64,000 nt of DNA from Moritella yayanosii (GTDB lineage Bacteria; Pseudomonadota; Gammaproteobacteria; Enterobacterales; Moritellaceae), in NCBI RefSeq assembly GCF_900465055.1, contig NZ_LS483250.1, positions 186,001-250,000 of the forward strand. The letters are read 5' to 3'. The notes under the pieces are model-generated. The model did no database searches. It was given only the letters and a program-made list of their open reading frames with translations, and was not told the DNA's origin. Shown here piece after piece: positions 46,264 to 53,785 of the stretch; within the stretch, counting starts at the first letter, position 1, and the number at the start of each line of letters is the position of its first letter. The translations under genes and the position numbers were made by a program.

Positions 46264-46968
46264 ATGGAAACCTCACAATTTGTCAGTGAAGATGAATATA
46301 GTTCAGAAACACAAACGACAACCTCTGCAAGTAAAAACCAAGTAGAACCAGAAATTACATCAGAGCAGAAAAATCCCCCCGTTACTAAAAAACTGGAACA
46401 ACTCCCTCGGGAGAGTGAGTTTCTTAATCGACATCGCAAGAAAACTCGACTATGCGATCCTAAAGGTGTGTATGAGTTCAGGCATATCGAACCGCGGTGG
46501 TATCAATCGTTCCTACAGTTAATAACCATGTTAATGTCATTGAGTAGTATGGTTGGACTATATTATGTGGGTTACCAAGAAAGTAAAGAAAGCTTAGTTG
46601 GTATTGGAGAAGTATCTACTCTTACTTGGATTGATGCCATTCAAGTCATCTCTATAATTGCAATCATCTTCATGGCGATTAAAAATCTTGGTAAGCAACT
46701 CAAAGTACACCCTCAAAAAAGCTATCGTTTAGCCATACTTGCAAATTCATTTAATCTAATGTGGTTAAATAACTTCCGTTTGTTACTAGCTCTTGCTTTA
46801 TTATTTTTCGCGATGATAGGGATGCAAGAGCAAAGTTATGAATCTTTCGATTTGGAATTTTTAGTTGAGGGCGCTGCAGCGGATTTATTCGATGCAATAC
46901 TTTCTTTTTTCATTGTTATTATTTGCTTAAGATCATTTCGTTTTTGCGGTAAGGAGTTGGCAGAGTGA
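46264..46968 (+). CDS. Hypothetical membrane protein
   Basis: A 234-residue protein: a charged Ser/Thr/Glu-rich N-terminal 75 residues, then about four membrane segments at roughly 88-108, 123-143, 165-190 and 205-225. I recognise no family. It heads a three-gene set with overlapping stops and starts ahead of the viperin locus. It could be an envelope component or an immunity-type protein; the sequence does not decide. Confidence 0.6.
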   Translation: METSQFVSEDEYSSETQTTTSASKNQVEPEITSEQKNPPVTKKLEQLPRESEFLNRHRKKTRLCDPKGVYEFRHIEPRWYQSFLQLITMLMSLSSMVGLYYVGYQESKESLVGIGEVSTLTWIDAIQVISIIAIIFMAIKNLGKQLKVHPQKSYRLAILANSFNLMWLNNFRLLLALALLFFAMIGMQEQSYESFDLEFLVEGAAADLFDAILSFFIVIICLRSFRFCGKELAE

Positions 46969-47462
46969 GAGCACTGTTATTAATATTAACCCTTATCCTA
47001 TCGTTTAACAGCATGGCGCGAGAACGCGTATCAGCACGATGTGAAAATAACGCGACTCAGGTCAGTGAAATGGATCTGATGTTTTTTAATACTACTAAAG
47101 TGATTAAACTTGGGGAGTGCGTTGGTATTGAGTTGGTCAAACACAGTAATATGCGAGAACTACCACAAGCTTGTAGTGAAGTTGTTGAACATAATAATAA
47201 TGTTTTTGGTTCGCTAAGTTTAAGTAAAAAAGAAGCGTTGCAAATAGGGTTGTGTCTGGGGGTTATTAATTATGTTTATGACCGATATCATGATGAAACG
47301 TATCGAGCAGAACGCTATAATAGCTATAGTTCGAAGCGTTATAATCACATTTATCAATGTGAGAAAGGTATCACGGCGGTGAGTAGATTAATCACTACAG
47401 GCTCTTCGCTAACTTCGCGTAATAATATCCGAGATGTATTATGCATAAAGACTCGATATTAA
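46965..47462 (+). CDS. Secreted cysteine-rich protein (Rap1a/Tai-like)
   Basis: A 165-residue secreted protein with a signal peptide (MRALLLILTLILSFNSMA). The mature part has five spaced cysteines and the block QIGLCLGVINYVYDRYHDE, with a late CIK end, which resembles the GxCLGYI pattern of Rap1a/Tai immunity proteins that block type VI amidase effectors. The match is weak. The GTG overlaps the membrane gene stop; AAGGAG precedes it. Its stop overlaps the next start (TAATG). Confidence 0.5.
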   Translation: MRALLLILTLILSFNSMARERVSARCENNATQVSEMDLMFFNTTKVIKLGECVGIELVKHSNMRELPQACSEVVEHNNNVFGSLSLSKKEALQIGLCLGVINYVYDRYHDETYRAERYNSYSSKRYNHIYQCEKGITAVSRLITTGSSLTSRNNIRDVLCIKTRY

Positions 47463-48202
47463 TGGATAACAAAACAGAACTAAACTCAATAAATGGTTAT
47501 GCAAGTATATTTTTGGGGCTGGGTGATAATGCGTTACCTGCTACATTAAACAGTGCGTTAAATACCGTATTTACTAAAGAAAGAGATAATGCTGATGATG
47601 ATGTTAAAGCATTCAGAGGCAAAGTTATTACTGAAATAAAAACAGACCATAACAGTCACTATCCGGTTTTATTAGGTAAAAGTAATGCGATTTATAATGC
47701 TTTATGTTTGATTGTTATCGTTGGGGTTGGGGCCACTAAAAATATATTTAAACATGCAGTTCAAATTAAAAAAAAGAAGAGTCTATCTAGTTTGTTAGAG
47801 CAGAAGGAAGAACAAAAACTACTCTTCTTTTGTCTCGGTATACATAACGAAAATGTTGCTGAGATAGAACTAAAATTGGGTTCGGAATATTTTGATCTGT
47901 TTACTGACAAGTTACCGTCGCCTTTTGGTTATTCTAAAAATGATAAACATAACTTAGCGCCAATGCTTACTTTTTTTAAGGTAAAGATTCCCTGGCAGGA
48001 TTATGTTAATGATTATCAGGCTGCAGAAAAAAGTTATGTAGCTAAAGATCTAGACAGTGCTAAACAACAGCTTGAGTTATTAGAAAAAAAAGCACTGTTA
48101 CCTTTACCTATGGTCACCTCATTGAAAGAAAGGATTGTTGCACAGCAAATTGAGGCAGAAGAAGCATCGGATTATTTACAGTCATTACTAAATTATAAAT
48201 AA
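47462..48202 (+). CDS. Hypothetical protein, third gene of the 46264 set
   Basis: A protein of about 246 residues with one hydrophobic segment near 82-97 (ALCLIVIVGVGATKN) and a C-terminal helical part rich in Lys/Glu that looks like a tetratricopeptide-like or coiled stretch. I do not recognise a family. The start is either the TAATG-coupled ATG at 47462 or an ATG at 47441. It ends 74 nt before the viperin gene. Confidence 0.5.
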   Translation: MDNKTELNSINGYASIFLGLGDNALPATLNSALNTVFTKERDNADDDVKAFRGKVITEIKTDHNSHYPVLLGKSNAIYNALCLIVIVGVGATKNIFKHAVQIKKKKSLSSLLEQKEEQKLLFFCLGIHNENVAEIELKLGSEYFDLFTDKLPSPFGYSKNDKHNLAPMLTFFKVKIPWQDYVNDYQAAEKSYVAKDLDSAKQQLELLEKKALLPLPMVTSLKERIVAQQIEAEEASDYLQSLLNYK

Positions 48203-48220
48203 AATAATGAAATAACACTT

Positions 48221-48239
48221 TTTTGTTCCCGGAACAAAA
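48221..48239. promoter_or_regulatory. Perfect palindrome upstream of the viperin gene
   Basis: TTTTGTTCC-C-GGAACAAAA is a 9-bp perfect inverted repeat around one central base, 37-55 nt upstream of the viperin start. It is a strong candidate for a regulator operator. It is not the gammaproteobacterial LexA box (CTGTN8ACAG). Confidence 0.55.
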
Positions 48240-48246
48240 TCATCAT

Positions 48247-48271
48247 AACTCCTGTTAACTAAACAGGAGTT
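48247..48271 (+). promoter_or_regulatory. Hairpin enclosing the viperin ribosome binding site
   Basis: AACTCCTGTT-AACTA-AACAGGAGTT is a perfect 10-bp stem with a 5-nt loop. The right arm contains AGGAG, the ribosome binding site of the viperin ATG at 48276, paired to CTCCT in the left arm. The RNA would therefore hide the site until opened by heat, a factor or translation. Confidence 0.7.
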
Positions 48272-48275
48272 ATTT

Positions 48276-49445
48276 ATGAACACATTTACGACATCATTTA
48301 CCCCGTTAAATGAACTCGTCATCAACTACCATATCACTGAAGCCTGCAATTATGCTTGCAAGTTCTGTTATGCCAAATGGAATAAGCCTAATGAGTTGCA
48401 CAGTCAAAACGATCAGGCTGAGCAATTATTACAGCAGCTAGCAGATTACTTTATCAAAAATAGGGATAACCTAGTCCAGCAACAAATGCCTTACCGTAAC
48501 GTTAGGCTTAATTTTGCAGGTGGCGAACCGCTTATCTTAAAACAGCGCTTTGCTGAAATAGCGAATAAAGCGGCTGAGTTGGGTTTTAATTTGTCCTTGA
48601 TCACCAACGGGCACTACCTCACCAATGAATTTATCGATAACTATGCCAACTTGTTTTCGATGATTGGGATCAGTTTCGACAGTCTGTTCAGCTTGGGCCG
48701 TATTCAAATAGGCCGTGTTGATCGTAAAGGATATTCGCTGACCAATGGAGAGCTGCTCAGCAAAGTTGCGCGGCTACGTGCCGTTAACCCTGCGATTAAA
48801 ATTAAAATTAATACAGTCGTTAATTCGGTAAATCAAAATGAAGATTTTAACCAACTTATTACCCAGATAGCACCATATAAATGGAAAGTATTGAGAGTAC
48901 TTCCTGTGCTTAATGATAATTTAACTATCAGTAAAACCGAGTTTGATGCTTTCGTTACCCGCCACAACAAACAGCAACAGCTAATGTCAGTAGAAGACAA
49001 CCAGACTATGGTCAACTCATATTTAATGCTCGACCCCAAAGGGCGTTTCTACAAAAATGAAATGGTAGATGGTGATTATCAATACAGCGATTGCCTTCTT
49101 GAAAGCAGCGTTAAAACTGCACTCACACAAACTGACACGAATTGGCAGCGTTTTGCACAGCGTTATCAAACAGAGAGCAAATCAGTTGTTCGAAAAGCTA
49201 ACAAAATAAAGTTATTGCCTGATTTTCTGCAGATCAAAAGTGCGGGAATTGCAACAAAGTTAGCTGAAGGTATTCATCCCCTAGCGTTAGGAGCAAAAAA
49301 GATCCGCTGCTTGCCTAAACTGTATCGTATCCGCATTAGCCATAGCTACCGCGTGCTTATTGGTTTGGAAGATAACCACTGGACGTCATTGGGTCTTTAT
49401 TCCCGTCAAAGCTTTACCACCTTATTAAATCGTCGAAGGCGCTAG
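48276..49445 (+). CDS. Prokaryotic viperin (pVip) with C-terminal RelE/ParE-like domain
   Basis: A 389-residue radical SAM protein. The cluster motif is CNYACKFC (C24, C28, C31), followed by viperin hallmarks NFAGGEPLI, ISFDSL, VLPVL and MVNSYLMLDPKGRF. Viperins convert CTP, GTP or UTP to 3'-deoxy-3',4'-didehydro nucleotides that terminate viral RNA synthesis. Where other viperins end in a RGGxYxW-type tail, this one continues from about residue 306 with 84 residues. The end, LPKLYRIRISHSYRVLIGLEDN... SRQSF, resembles the strand-rich core of RelE/ParE ribonuclease toxins. The radical SAM part is well supported; the toxin-like extension is a structural guess. It heads a five-gene operon. Confidence 0.85.
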   Translation: MNTFTTSFTPLNELVINYHITEACNYACKFCYAKWNKPNELHSQNDQAEQLLQQLADYFIKNRDNLVQQQMPYRNVRLNFAGGEPLILKQRFAEIANKAAELGFNLSLITNGHYLTNEFIDNYANLFSMIGISFDSLFSLGRIQIGRVDRKGYSLTNGELLSKVARLRAVNPAIKIKINTVVNSVNQNEDFNQLITQIAPYKWKVLRVLPVLNDNLTISKTEFDAFVTRHNKQQQLMSVEDNQTMVNSYLMLDPKGRFYKNEMVDGDYQYSDCLLESSVKTALTQTDTNWQRFAQRYQTESKSVVRKANKIKLLPDFLQIKSAGIATKLAEGIHPLALGAKKIRCLPKLYRIRISHSYRVLIGLEDNHWTSLGLYSRQSFTTLLNRRRR

Positions 49446-49494
49446 TCATAAGGACTGCGCACTTTTAATTTAACAAACAATAAGGAAATACAAA

Positions 49495-49632
49495 ATGACT
49501 AAAAAAATCAAACCTCAAGACAATGCTGCGAATCAACCAAATGCAAACAAGGGCTCTTCTGGTACCAACCGCCAATACGACCAAGCCCAAGGTAACCGTG
49601 GTAAGCAAATACAGCAGAAAAACAAAAAGTAG
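49495..49632 (+). CDS. Small hydrophilic protein in the viperin operon
   Basis: A 45-residue frame, preceded by AAGGAAA, coding for a Lys/Asn/Gln/Gly-rich peptide (starts MTKKIKPQDNAANQ, ends GKQIQQKNKK) with no hydrophobic core. It is too short for many gene finders. Such low-complexity basic peptides resemble disordered stress proteins or nucleic-acid binders. It lies 50 nt after the viperin gene. A hairpin follows before the next gene. Confidence 0.5.
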   Translation: MTKKIKPQDNAANQPNANKGSSGTNRQYDQAQGNRGKQIQQKNKK

Positions 49633-49655
49633 TGTTAATTAACAATAAATAGGAA

Positions 49656-49682
49656 AAGTGCTCATAGCAAATATGAGCACTT
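49656..49682 (+). terminator. Hairpin between the 45-residue gene and the B12 radical SAM gene
   Basis: AAGTGCTCAT-AGCAAAT-ATGAGCACTT is a 10-bp stem followed by a short T-rich stretch (ACTTTATT). It may attenuate transcription into the downstream enzymes or mark a processing site. Confidence 0.5.
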
Positions 49683-49707
49683 ACTTTATTACGATGGAAT
49701 TCAGAAT

Positions 49708-50955
49708 ATGAAAAAAATTAAACAGGCTTTATTAGTCACCTTCGACTTCACCCAACGCGGGAAAAGCGGAACCGGATTTGCGGCCGGCAGCTTATTATCA
49801 GCCTGCCGTAGTCACGAACTGTATGGGCAACAGTTTACTATTGAGCATTTAGCCATACCCATGTCGACGGTTGCTAAAGAACGATTATCAGTAGCAAAGA
49901 TTGTCGATGAGATCCGTCAAACTATACCTCTTGCTCACTTAGACCGCCTGGCATTGGCTTGTTATGTTTGGAGTTCATCACTTATTGAGCCCATTATTAA
50001 ATTATGTAAAGAGTATGGGTTTAAAGGCAAGGTGATACTTGGTGGTTACCAAATTAACAGTAAAAGTTGTCGTGAGCTTTATCCCAGCGGTGACTTCTAT
50101 ATTTCCGGCTATGCTGAAGCATCATTACCGGAAGCTATTCTAGATGAACATTCGATTTTGAGTCGAATTGTTGATGTCCCCGTTAACTTTGAAAAATTGG
50201 CATCCCCTTATTTAGATGGCAGCTTAATGCTAGAGCAAGGACAAGATATGATCCACTGGGAAACCCGTCGTGGATGTGTTTTTAAGTGTAATTTTTGTGC
50301 CCATCGAGACCTTAAAAATAAAAAGGTACATCTACTTGGTATGGATAAAATAAAGCAAGAGTTAGATCTGTTTAAACGAAAAGACGTCAAGAAAATCAAT
50401 GTACTTGATCCGATTTTTAATAATGAGCCAAACCATGAAGAGATCCTTAAATACGCGATTAAAATCGGTCTAACCGCATTGTTGTCATTGCAGGTGCGTT
50501 TCGAGCGGATCAATGAAGAATTTCTTCAGCTTTGTGCACAACTGAATGTACACCTGGAGTTTGGTCTACAGACTGCGGTGATAAGTGAATCCAGAATTAT
50601 TGAAAGAGCAAATAACATGAATAAAGTAGATAAGAGCATTGCCTTAATACAGCAATGGCAGCAGCCTTTTGAAGTCAGCCTGATCTACGGATTACCGGGG
50701 CAGACGGTCGACAGCTTTCAATACAGCATTGAATATTTACAGCAAAGAAATGTCGCTATTATTAAAGCCTTTCCGTTGATGTTACTCGAAGGTACTCAGT
50801 TATTTGAAGATAAGAACAAGTTTAATATAACCGAAGATTTTATTGATGACAGTGGTATTCCACATGTAGTAGCTTGCGACAGTTTCAGCCGTGGTGAATG
50901 GCAAGTGATGCATCAATATGCCCAAAATTTAGCTATATCAGAGGACGCTGCATAA
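49708..50955 (+). CDS. B12-binding-type radical SAM enzyme of the viperin operon
   Basis: A 415-residue protein. The N-terminal 180 residues have the Rossmann-like layout of cobalamin-binding domains (LACYVWSSSLIEPI, VILGGYQINS, ISGYAEASLPEA). The radical SAM core carries CVFKCNFC (C190, C194, C197). The nearest types are B12-dependent methyltransferases and oxidoreductases. Its substrate is unknown; in this operon it could further modify the viperin nucleotide product, an inference from position only. It ends with TAATG overlapping the kinase start. Confidence 0.75.
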   Translation: MKKIKQALLVTFDFTQRGKSGTGFAAGSLLSACRSHELYGQQFTIEHLAIPMSTVAKERLSVAKIVDEIRQTIPLAHLDRLALACYVWSSSLIEPIIKLCKEYGFKGKVILGGYQINSKSCRELYPSGDFYISGYAEASLPEAILDEHSILSRIVDVPVNFEKLASPYLDGSLMLEQGQDMIHWETRRGCVFKCNFCAHRDLKNKKVHLLGMDKIKQELDLFKRKDVKKINVLDPIFNNEPNHEEILKYAIKIGLTALLSLQVRFERINEEFLQLCAQLNVHLEFGLQTAVISESRIIERANNMNKVDKSIALIQQWQQPFEVSLIYGLPGQTVDSFQYSIEYLQQRNVAIIKAFPLMLLEGTQLFEDKNKFNITEDFIDDSGIPHVVACDSFSRGEWQVMHQYAQNLAISEDAA

Positions 50956-51539
50956 TGTTTATCGTAATAGAAGGCCTAGATGGCGTGGGTAAATCAACCA
51001 TCACCAAAGCATTAGCTACAGCGATTAATGCCGTGGTGTTAACAACACCTGGCGATAAGTTTAAAGGCATACGTGATCAGTTAGAGGTTATTTACCAGGA
51101 CAACCATCAGGCAAGACAGCTATTTTATATGTCGACTGTCGTTAGCATATCCGAGCAAGTACGTGAACTCATTAGTAAAGGAAAGAATGTTATTGTTGAC
51201 CGTTATTGGCTCTCAACGCAGGTTTACCATCACTGGAAAAGTGATAACAGTCATTTCGAACTATTGGATGTGGAAAAAACTTTATTGGCACCTGATATTA
51301 CGTTATACCTTGAATTACCCCTAGATCAACGGCAGAAACGTTTAGCTGGCCGTACAGTAAATACTGTGGAAGATAATCTTACTCTGACTGAAACCGTAGA
51401 TACTGAACTAAACAATCTATATGTACAGTATAGCAATGCAAGTATTACTGGACGTTGGCTTCGTGTTGATGCTAACGCGACGATTGCTGACATAGTCAAA
51501 ACAATATGCAATGAACTGCAAGAATTTGAACAAGGATAG
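50955..51539 (+). CDS. Thymidylate kinase-like nucleotide kinase of the viperin operon
   Basis: A 194-residue P-loop kinase: GLDGVGKST at residues 7-15, DRYWLST at about 83, and LYLELPLDQRQKRLAGR near 117-130 (the lid region). It is most like dTMP kinase. Kinases of nucleoside monophosphates adjoin several bacterial and animal viperins (CMPK2 in vertebrates), where they raise the nucleotide pool or activate analogues. The last 100 nt of this gene are duplicated at 56023, downstream of an unrelated pseudogene. Confidence 0.8.
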   Translation: MFIVIEGLDGVGKSTITKALATAINAVVLTTPGDKFKGIRDQLEVIYQDNHQARQLFYMSTVVSISEQVRELISKGKNVIVDRYWLSTQVYHHWKSDNSHFELLDVEKTLLAPDITLYLELPLDQRQKRLAGRTVNTVEDNLTLTETVDTELNNLYVQYSNASITGRWLRVDANATIADIVKTICNELQEFEQG

Positions 51540-52475
51540 TCAAAATGAAAACAGAATTAACGTTTGCGGTACTGGTTGATGCTGAAAACGCTTCACACAA
51601 CGATTACTTAGCGATGTTAGAGGAAGTTGAAAAACACGGTACTGTCGCGATTAAATGGGTGTACGCAGATTGGACCGACCCACATCAAAAAGCATGGAAA
51701 GATATTTTACACGAAACGGCATCAAGTCCTAAACAGCAGTTCCACTATGGTAAGGATGCTGCGGATCATGCGTTGATGATGGATGCCATTGAAGTCACTA
51801 ATAATAATTCGCGTGTTAATGCTGTTTGTATCGTGTCGAGTGATGGCGGCTTTTATAGTGTCGCACAGCGTATTAGAGAATACGGCATACATGTCATGGC
51901 TATAGGTAAGAAAAATACTCCTGAGCGCTTTAGAAAAGCATGTCACAACTTTGTATTTACCGATAACTTATTCGAAGTCACTCAAAATAATAATGATGAT
52001 TTGGATACTTTATTATTAAATGCTTATCATCGATGTGTAGAGCAAAATACTCCTGTTTATCTCGGTGATATGGGGAGAATGATCAAGCAAATTAATTCTT
52101 CGTTTGACCCGCGAACTGAGGGCTTTCAGAGTTTAAAAAAATTGATTAAAAGTCGAAGTTCACTATTTGATATTGTGCAAGAAAGCAATGATCGTTGTTT
52201 TATTGCATTGAAATTTAAAAGCGCGACAGATGGCTCACATACGCTGACTGGTAAAGTTCGTAAATGGGAACGTAAGAAAAAATTTGGTTTCATTAAATCG
52301 AAGGATGGAGACTATTATTTCAATGCCCAAGAATTACAAAGTAGCGTGCGTGATATCAGGGAGGGTATTACGGTTATATTTAATGCTGTAAATGTATCTG
52401 AAGTGAGAGTTCAAAAAGACAGTGCAAGCCCGTCTGCGTTTAATGTCGTTATTGCTTAATATTATTGATGTCCTA
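51436..52475 (+). repeat. Direct repeat arm A, copy 1 (kinase tail plus NYN gene)
   Basis: A block of 1040 bp is repeated at 56023-57062, with a constant offset of 4587. It begins inside the kinase gene (at ATGCAAGTATTACTGGACG) and ends 16 nt after the NYN stop. Identity is almost complete over the first 400 bp and the last 200 bp and much lower between. Confidence 0.9.
51545..52459 (+). CDS. NYN-LOTUS-cold-shock-domain protein, copy 1
   Basis: A 304-residue protein of three parts. A NYN/LabA-like nuclease domain at 1-135 has the acidic residues of PIN-like folds (VLVDAENAS, DAADHALMMDA, IVSSDGGF). An OST-HTH/LOTUS domain at about 150-220 (LGDMGRMIKQINSSFDPRTEGFQSLKKLIKS) is an RNA-binding module. 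A cold-shock domain at about 235-290 has GKVRKW and FGFIKSKDGDYYFN. It is therefore a candidate RNA-cleaving effector in the viperin operon. AAGGA precedes the ATG 6 nt after the kinase stop. Confidence 0.83.
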   Translation: MKTELTFAVLVDAENASHNDYLAMLEEVEKHGTVAIKWVYADWTDPHQKAWKDILHETASSPKQQFHYGKDAADHALMMDAIEVTNNNSRVNAVCIVSSDGGFYSVAQRIREYGIHVMAIGKKNTPERFRKACHNFVFTDNLFEVTQNNNDDLDTLLLNAYHRCVEQNTPVYLGDMGRMIKQINSSFDPRTEGFQSLKKLIKSRSSLFDIVQESNDRCFIALKFKSATDGSHTLTGKVRKWERKKKFGFIKSKDGDYYFNAQELQSSVRDIREGITVIFNAVNVSEVRVQKDSASPSAFNVVIA

Positions 52476-52710
52476 TTTACAATAAATATATATTTTATAA
52501 GTTTTATTTTATAAACGAAATAGGCACACATTAGGATCTTTGTAATACTGATGCGAAATTAGGAACTGTATTCCCCCCTGCATTTTAAACCATACTTTTA
52601 CCGTGCTTAGTTTATTTGTTTTTTTTATATAATGGATTAATTACAAGTCGTAACTAATTTAGTTTTTTGCTTGAAAATCAAAATAATCACGTTGTATATA
52701 AGGATATATA

Positions 52711-53283
52711 ATGCCAACTAATAGCGGTAAATATTGGGTGTCATGGGCTAATACACATGCGAAAAATAGTCTTAAAGTGGATGATTTAGATGTGCTATTT
52801 AAAGCAAATGTTAAAGTATTTATAAAAGCGTTAACTGATGCGGGTGCGCAAGTTGTTGTATCAACCACGAAAAGAAGTAATAAAAGAGCTTACTTATTTC
52901 ATTGGTCTTGGAAAATATCTCAAGGTAAGTGCAAGCCTTCAGATGCAGCGAAAATGAGTGGTGTCGATATTACTTGGGATCATGGTGAGCTAATCAAGAG
53001 CAAAGCTGGAGCGCTGGAGATGGTTAGAGGGTTCGGACTCGCTGTACCGCCTCGAAGTATCAATCCACCGTCATTAACCAGTAATCATATTGCTGGCAAA
53101 GCAATTGATATGACAATCACATGGACGGGAACAATTAATGTCAAAAATAAAGATGGCAATGAAGAAGCATTAACTTTTTCTACAAATGCGAATACCAATA
53201 TTGCATTGCATAAAGTCGGTGAATCTTTTGGTGTCAAAAAATTAAAAACTGATGCACCTCACTGGTCTTTTAATGGAAGGTAA
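52711..53283 (+). CDS. M15-like D,D-/L,D-peptidase, probable cell-wall effector
   Basis: A 190-residue protein without signal peptide. The C-terminal part has SNHIAGKAIDMTITW and DAPHWSF, that is H126, D133 and H184, spaced like the zinc ligands of M15 peptidases that cut peptidoglycan cross-links. The next gene encodes a lipoprotein, which is the usual arrangement of a cell-wall effector with a periplasmic immunity protein, as in type VI secretion pairs. No delivery domain is present. AAGGA precedes the ATG. Confidence 0.65.
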   Translation: MPTNSGKYWVSWANTHAKNSLKVDDLDVLFKANVKVFIKALTDAGAQVVVSTTKRSNKRAYLFHWSWKISQGKCKPSDAAKMSGVDITWDHGELIKSKAGALEMVRGFGLAVPPRSINPPSLTSNHIAGKAIDMTITWTGTINVKNKDGNEEALTFSTNANTNIALHKVGESFGVKKLKTDAPHWSFNGR

Positions 53284-53284
53284 C

Positions 53285-53785
53285 ATGAAAAAACAGTCAT
53301 ATTTCGGATTGCTCGCTAGCGCTATGTTATTAACAGCGTGTGCTGAACCCACTCACATTCAGCCTACGGAAGTCATGGCTGATTTTGAACATAATGTCGG
53401 TTGGTTACATGGCAGTTGTTTGGCGATTAAAAATGATTATATTGTTAATAACACGAAGTTAACGTTGGTGCCGCTGGACAATTCAGAGAACGTGATTACC
53501 GCTCGTATCGCTAGACCAGCCGAAGCGGGTAAGGATTGTTTAGCATTACTAGAGGATCGCGCAACTGTTAATTTAACTAACGGTTATTCATTTTATGCCA
53601 TTAATACAGATACTGATATCGATCTTGCTATAGGGGTAATCGATATGGATGTAAAGCTGTATGGTTTTGATTATTGCAGTACAACAGAAGGCCTAGTTTT
53701 TAAGCTGACAAATGCAGGACAACCACAAGCGTTATGGCGCGGATATTACTATCTTGGTTACGATACAGAAACTACGTGTGAATAG
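53285..53785 (+). CDS. Lipoprotein, probable immunity to the M15-like peptidase
   Basis: A 166-residue lipoprotein with lipobox LLTAC (C19) and four further cysteines. I recognise no family. It begins 1 nt after the peptidase gene stop, which suggests joint expression, and its product would sit in the periplasm where the peptidase acts. Its stop lies exactly at the edge of repeat arm B, so the cargo ends where the flanking homology begins. Confidence 0.6.
   Translation: MKKQSYFGLLASAMLLTACAEPTHIQPTEVMADFEHNVGWLHGSCLAIKNDYIVNNTKLTLVPLDNSENVITARIARPAEAGKDCLALLEDRATVNLTNGYSFYAINTDTDIDLAIGVIDMDVKLYGFDYCSTTEGLVFKLTNAGQPQALWRGYYYLGYDTETTCE

Noticed and set aside
48221-48239. LexA-type SOS box upstream of the viperin gene
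   Set aside because: The palindrome TTTTGTTCC-C-GGAACAAAA lacks the CTGT-N8-ACAG pattern used in gammaproteobacteria.
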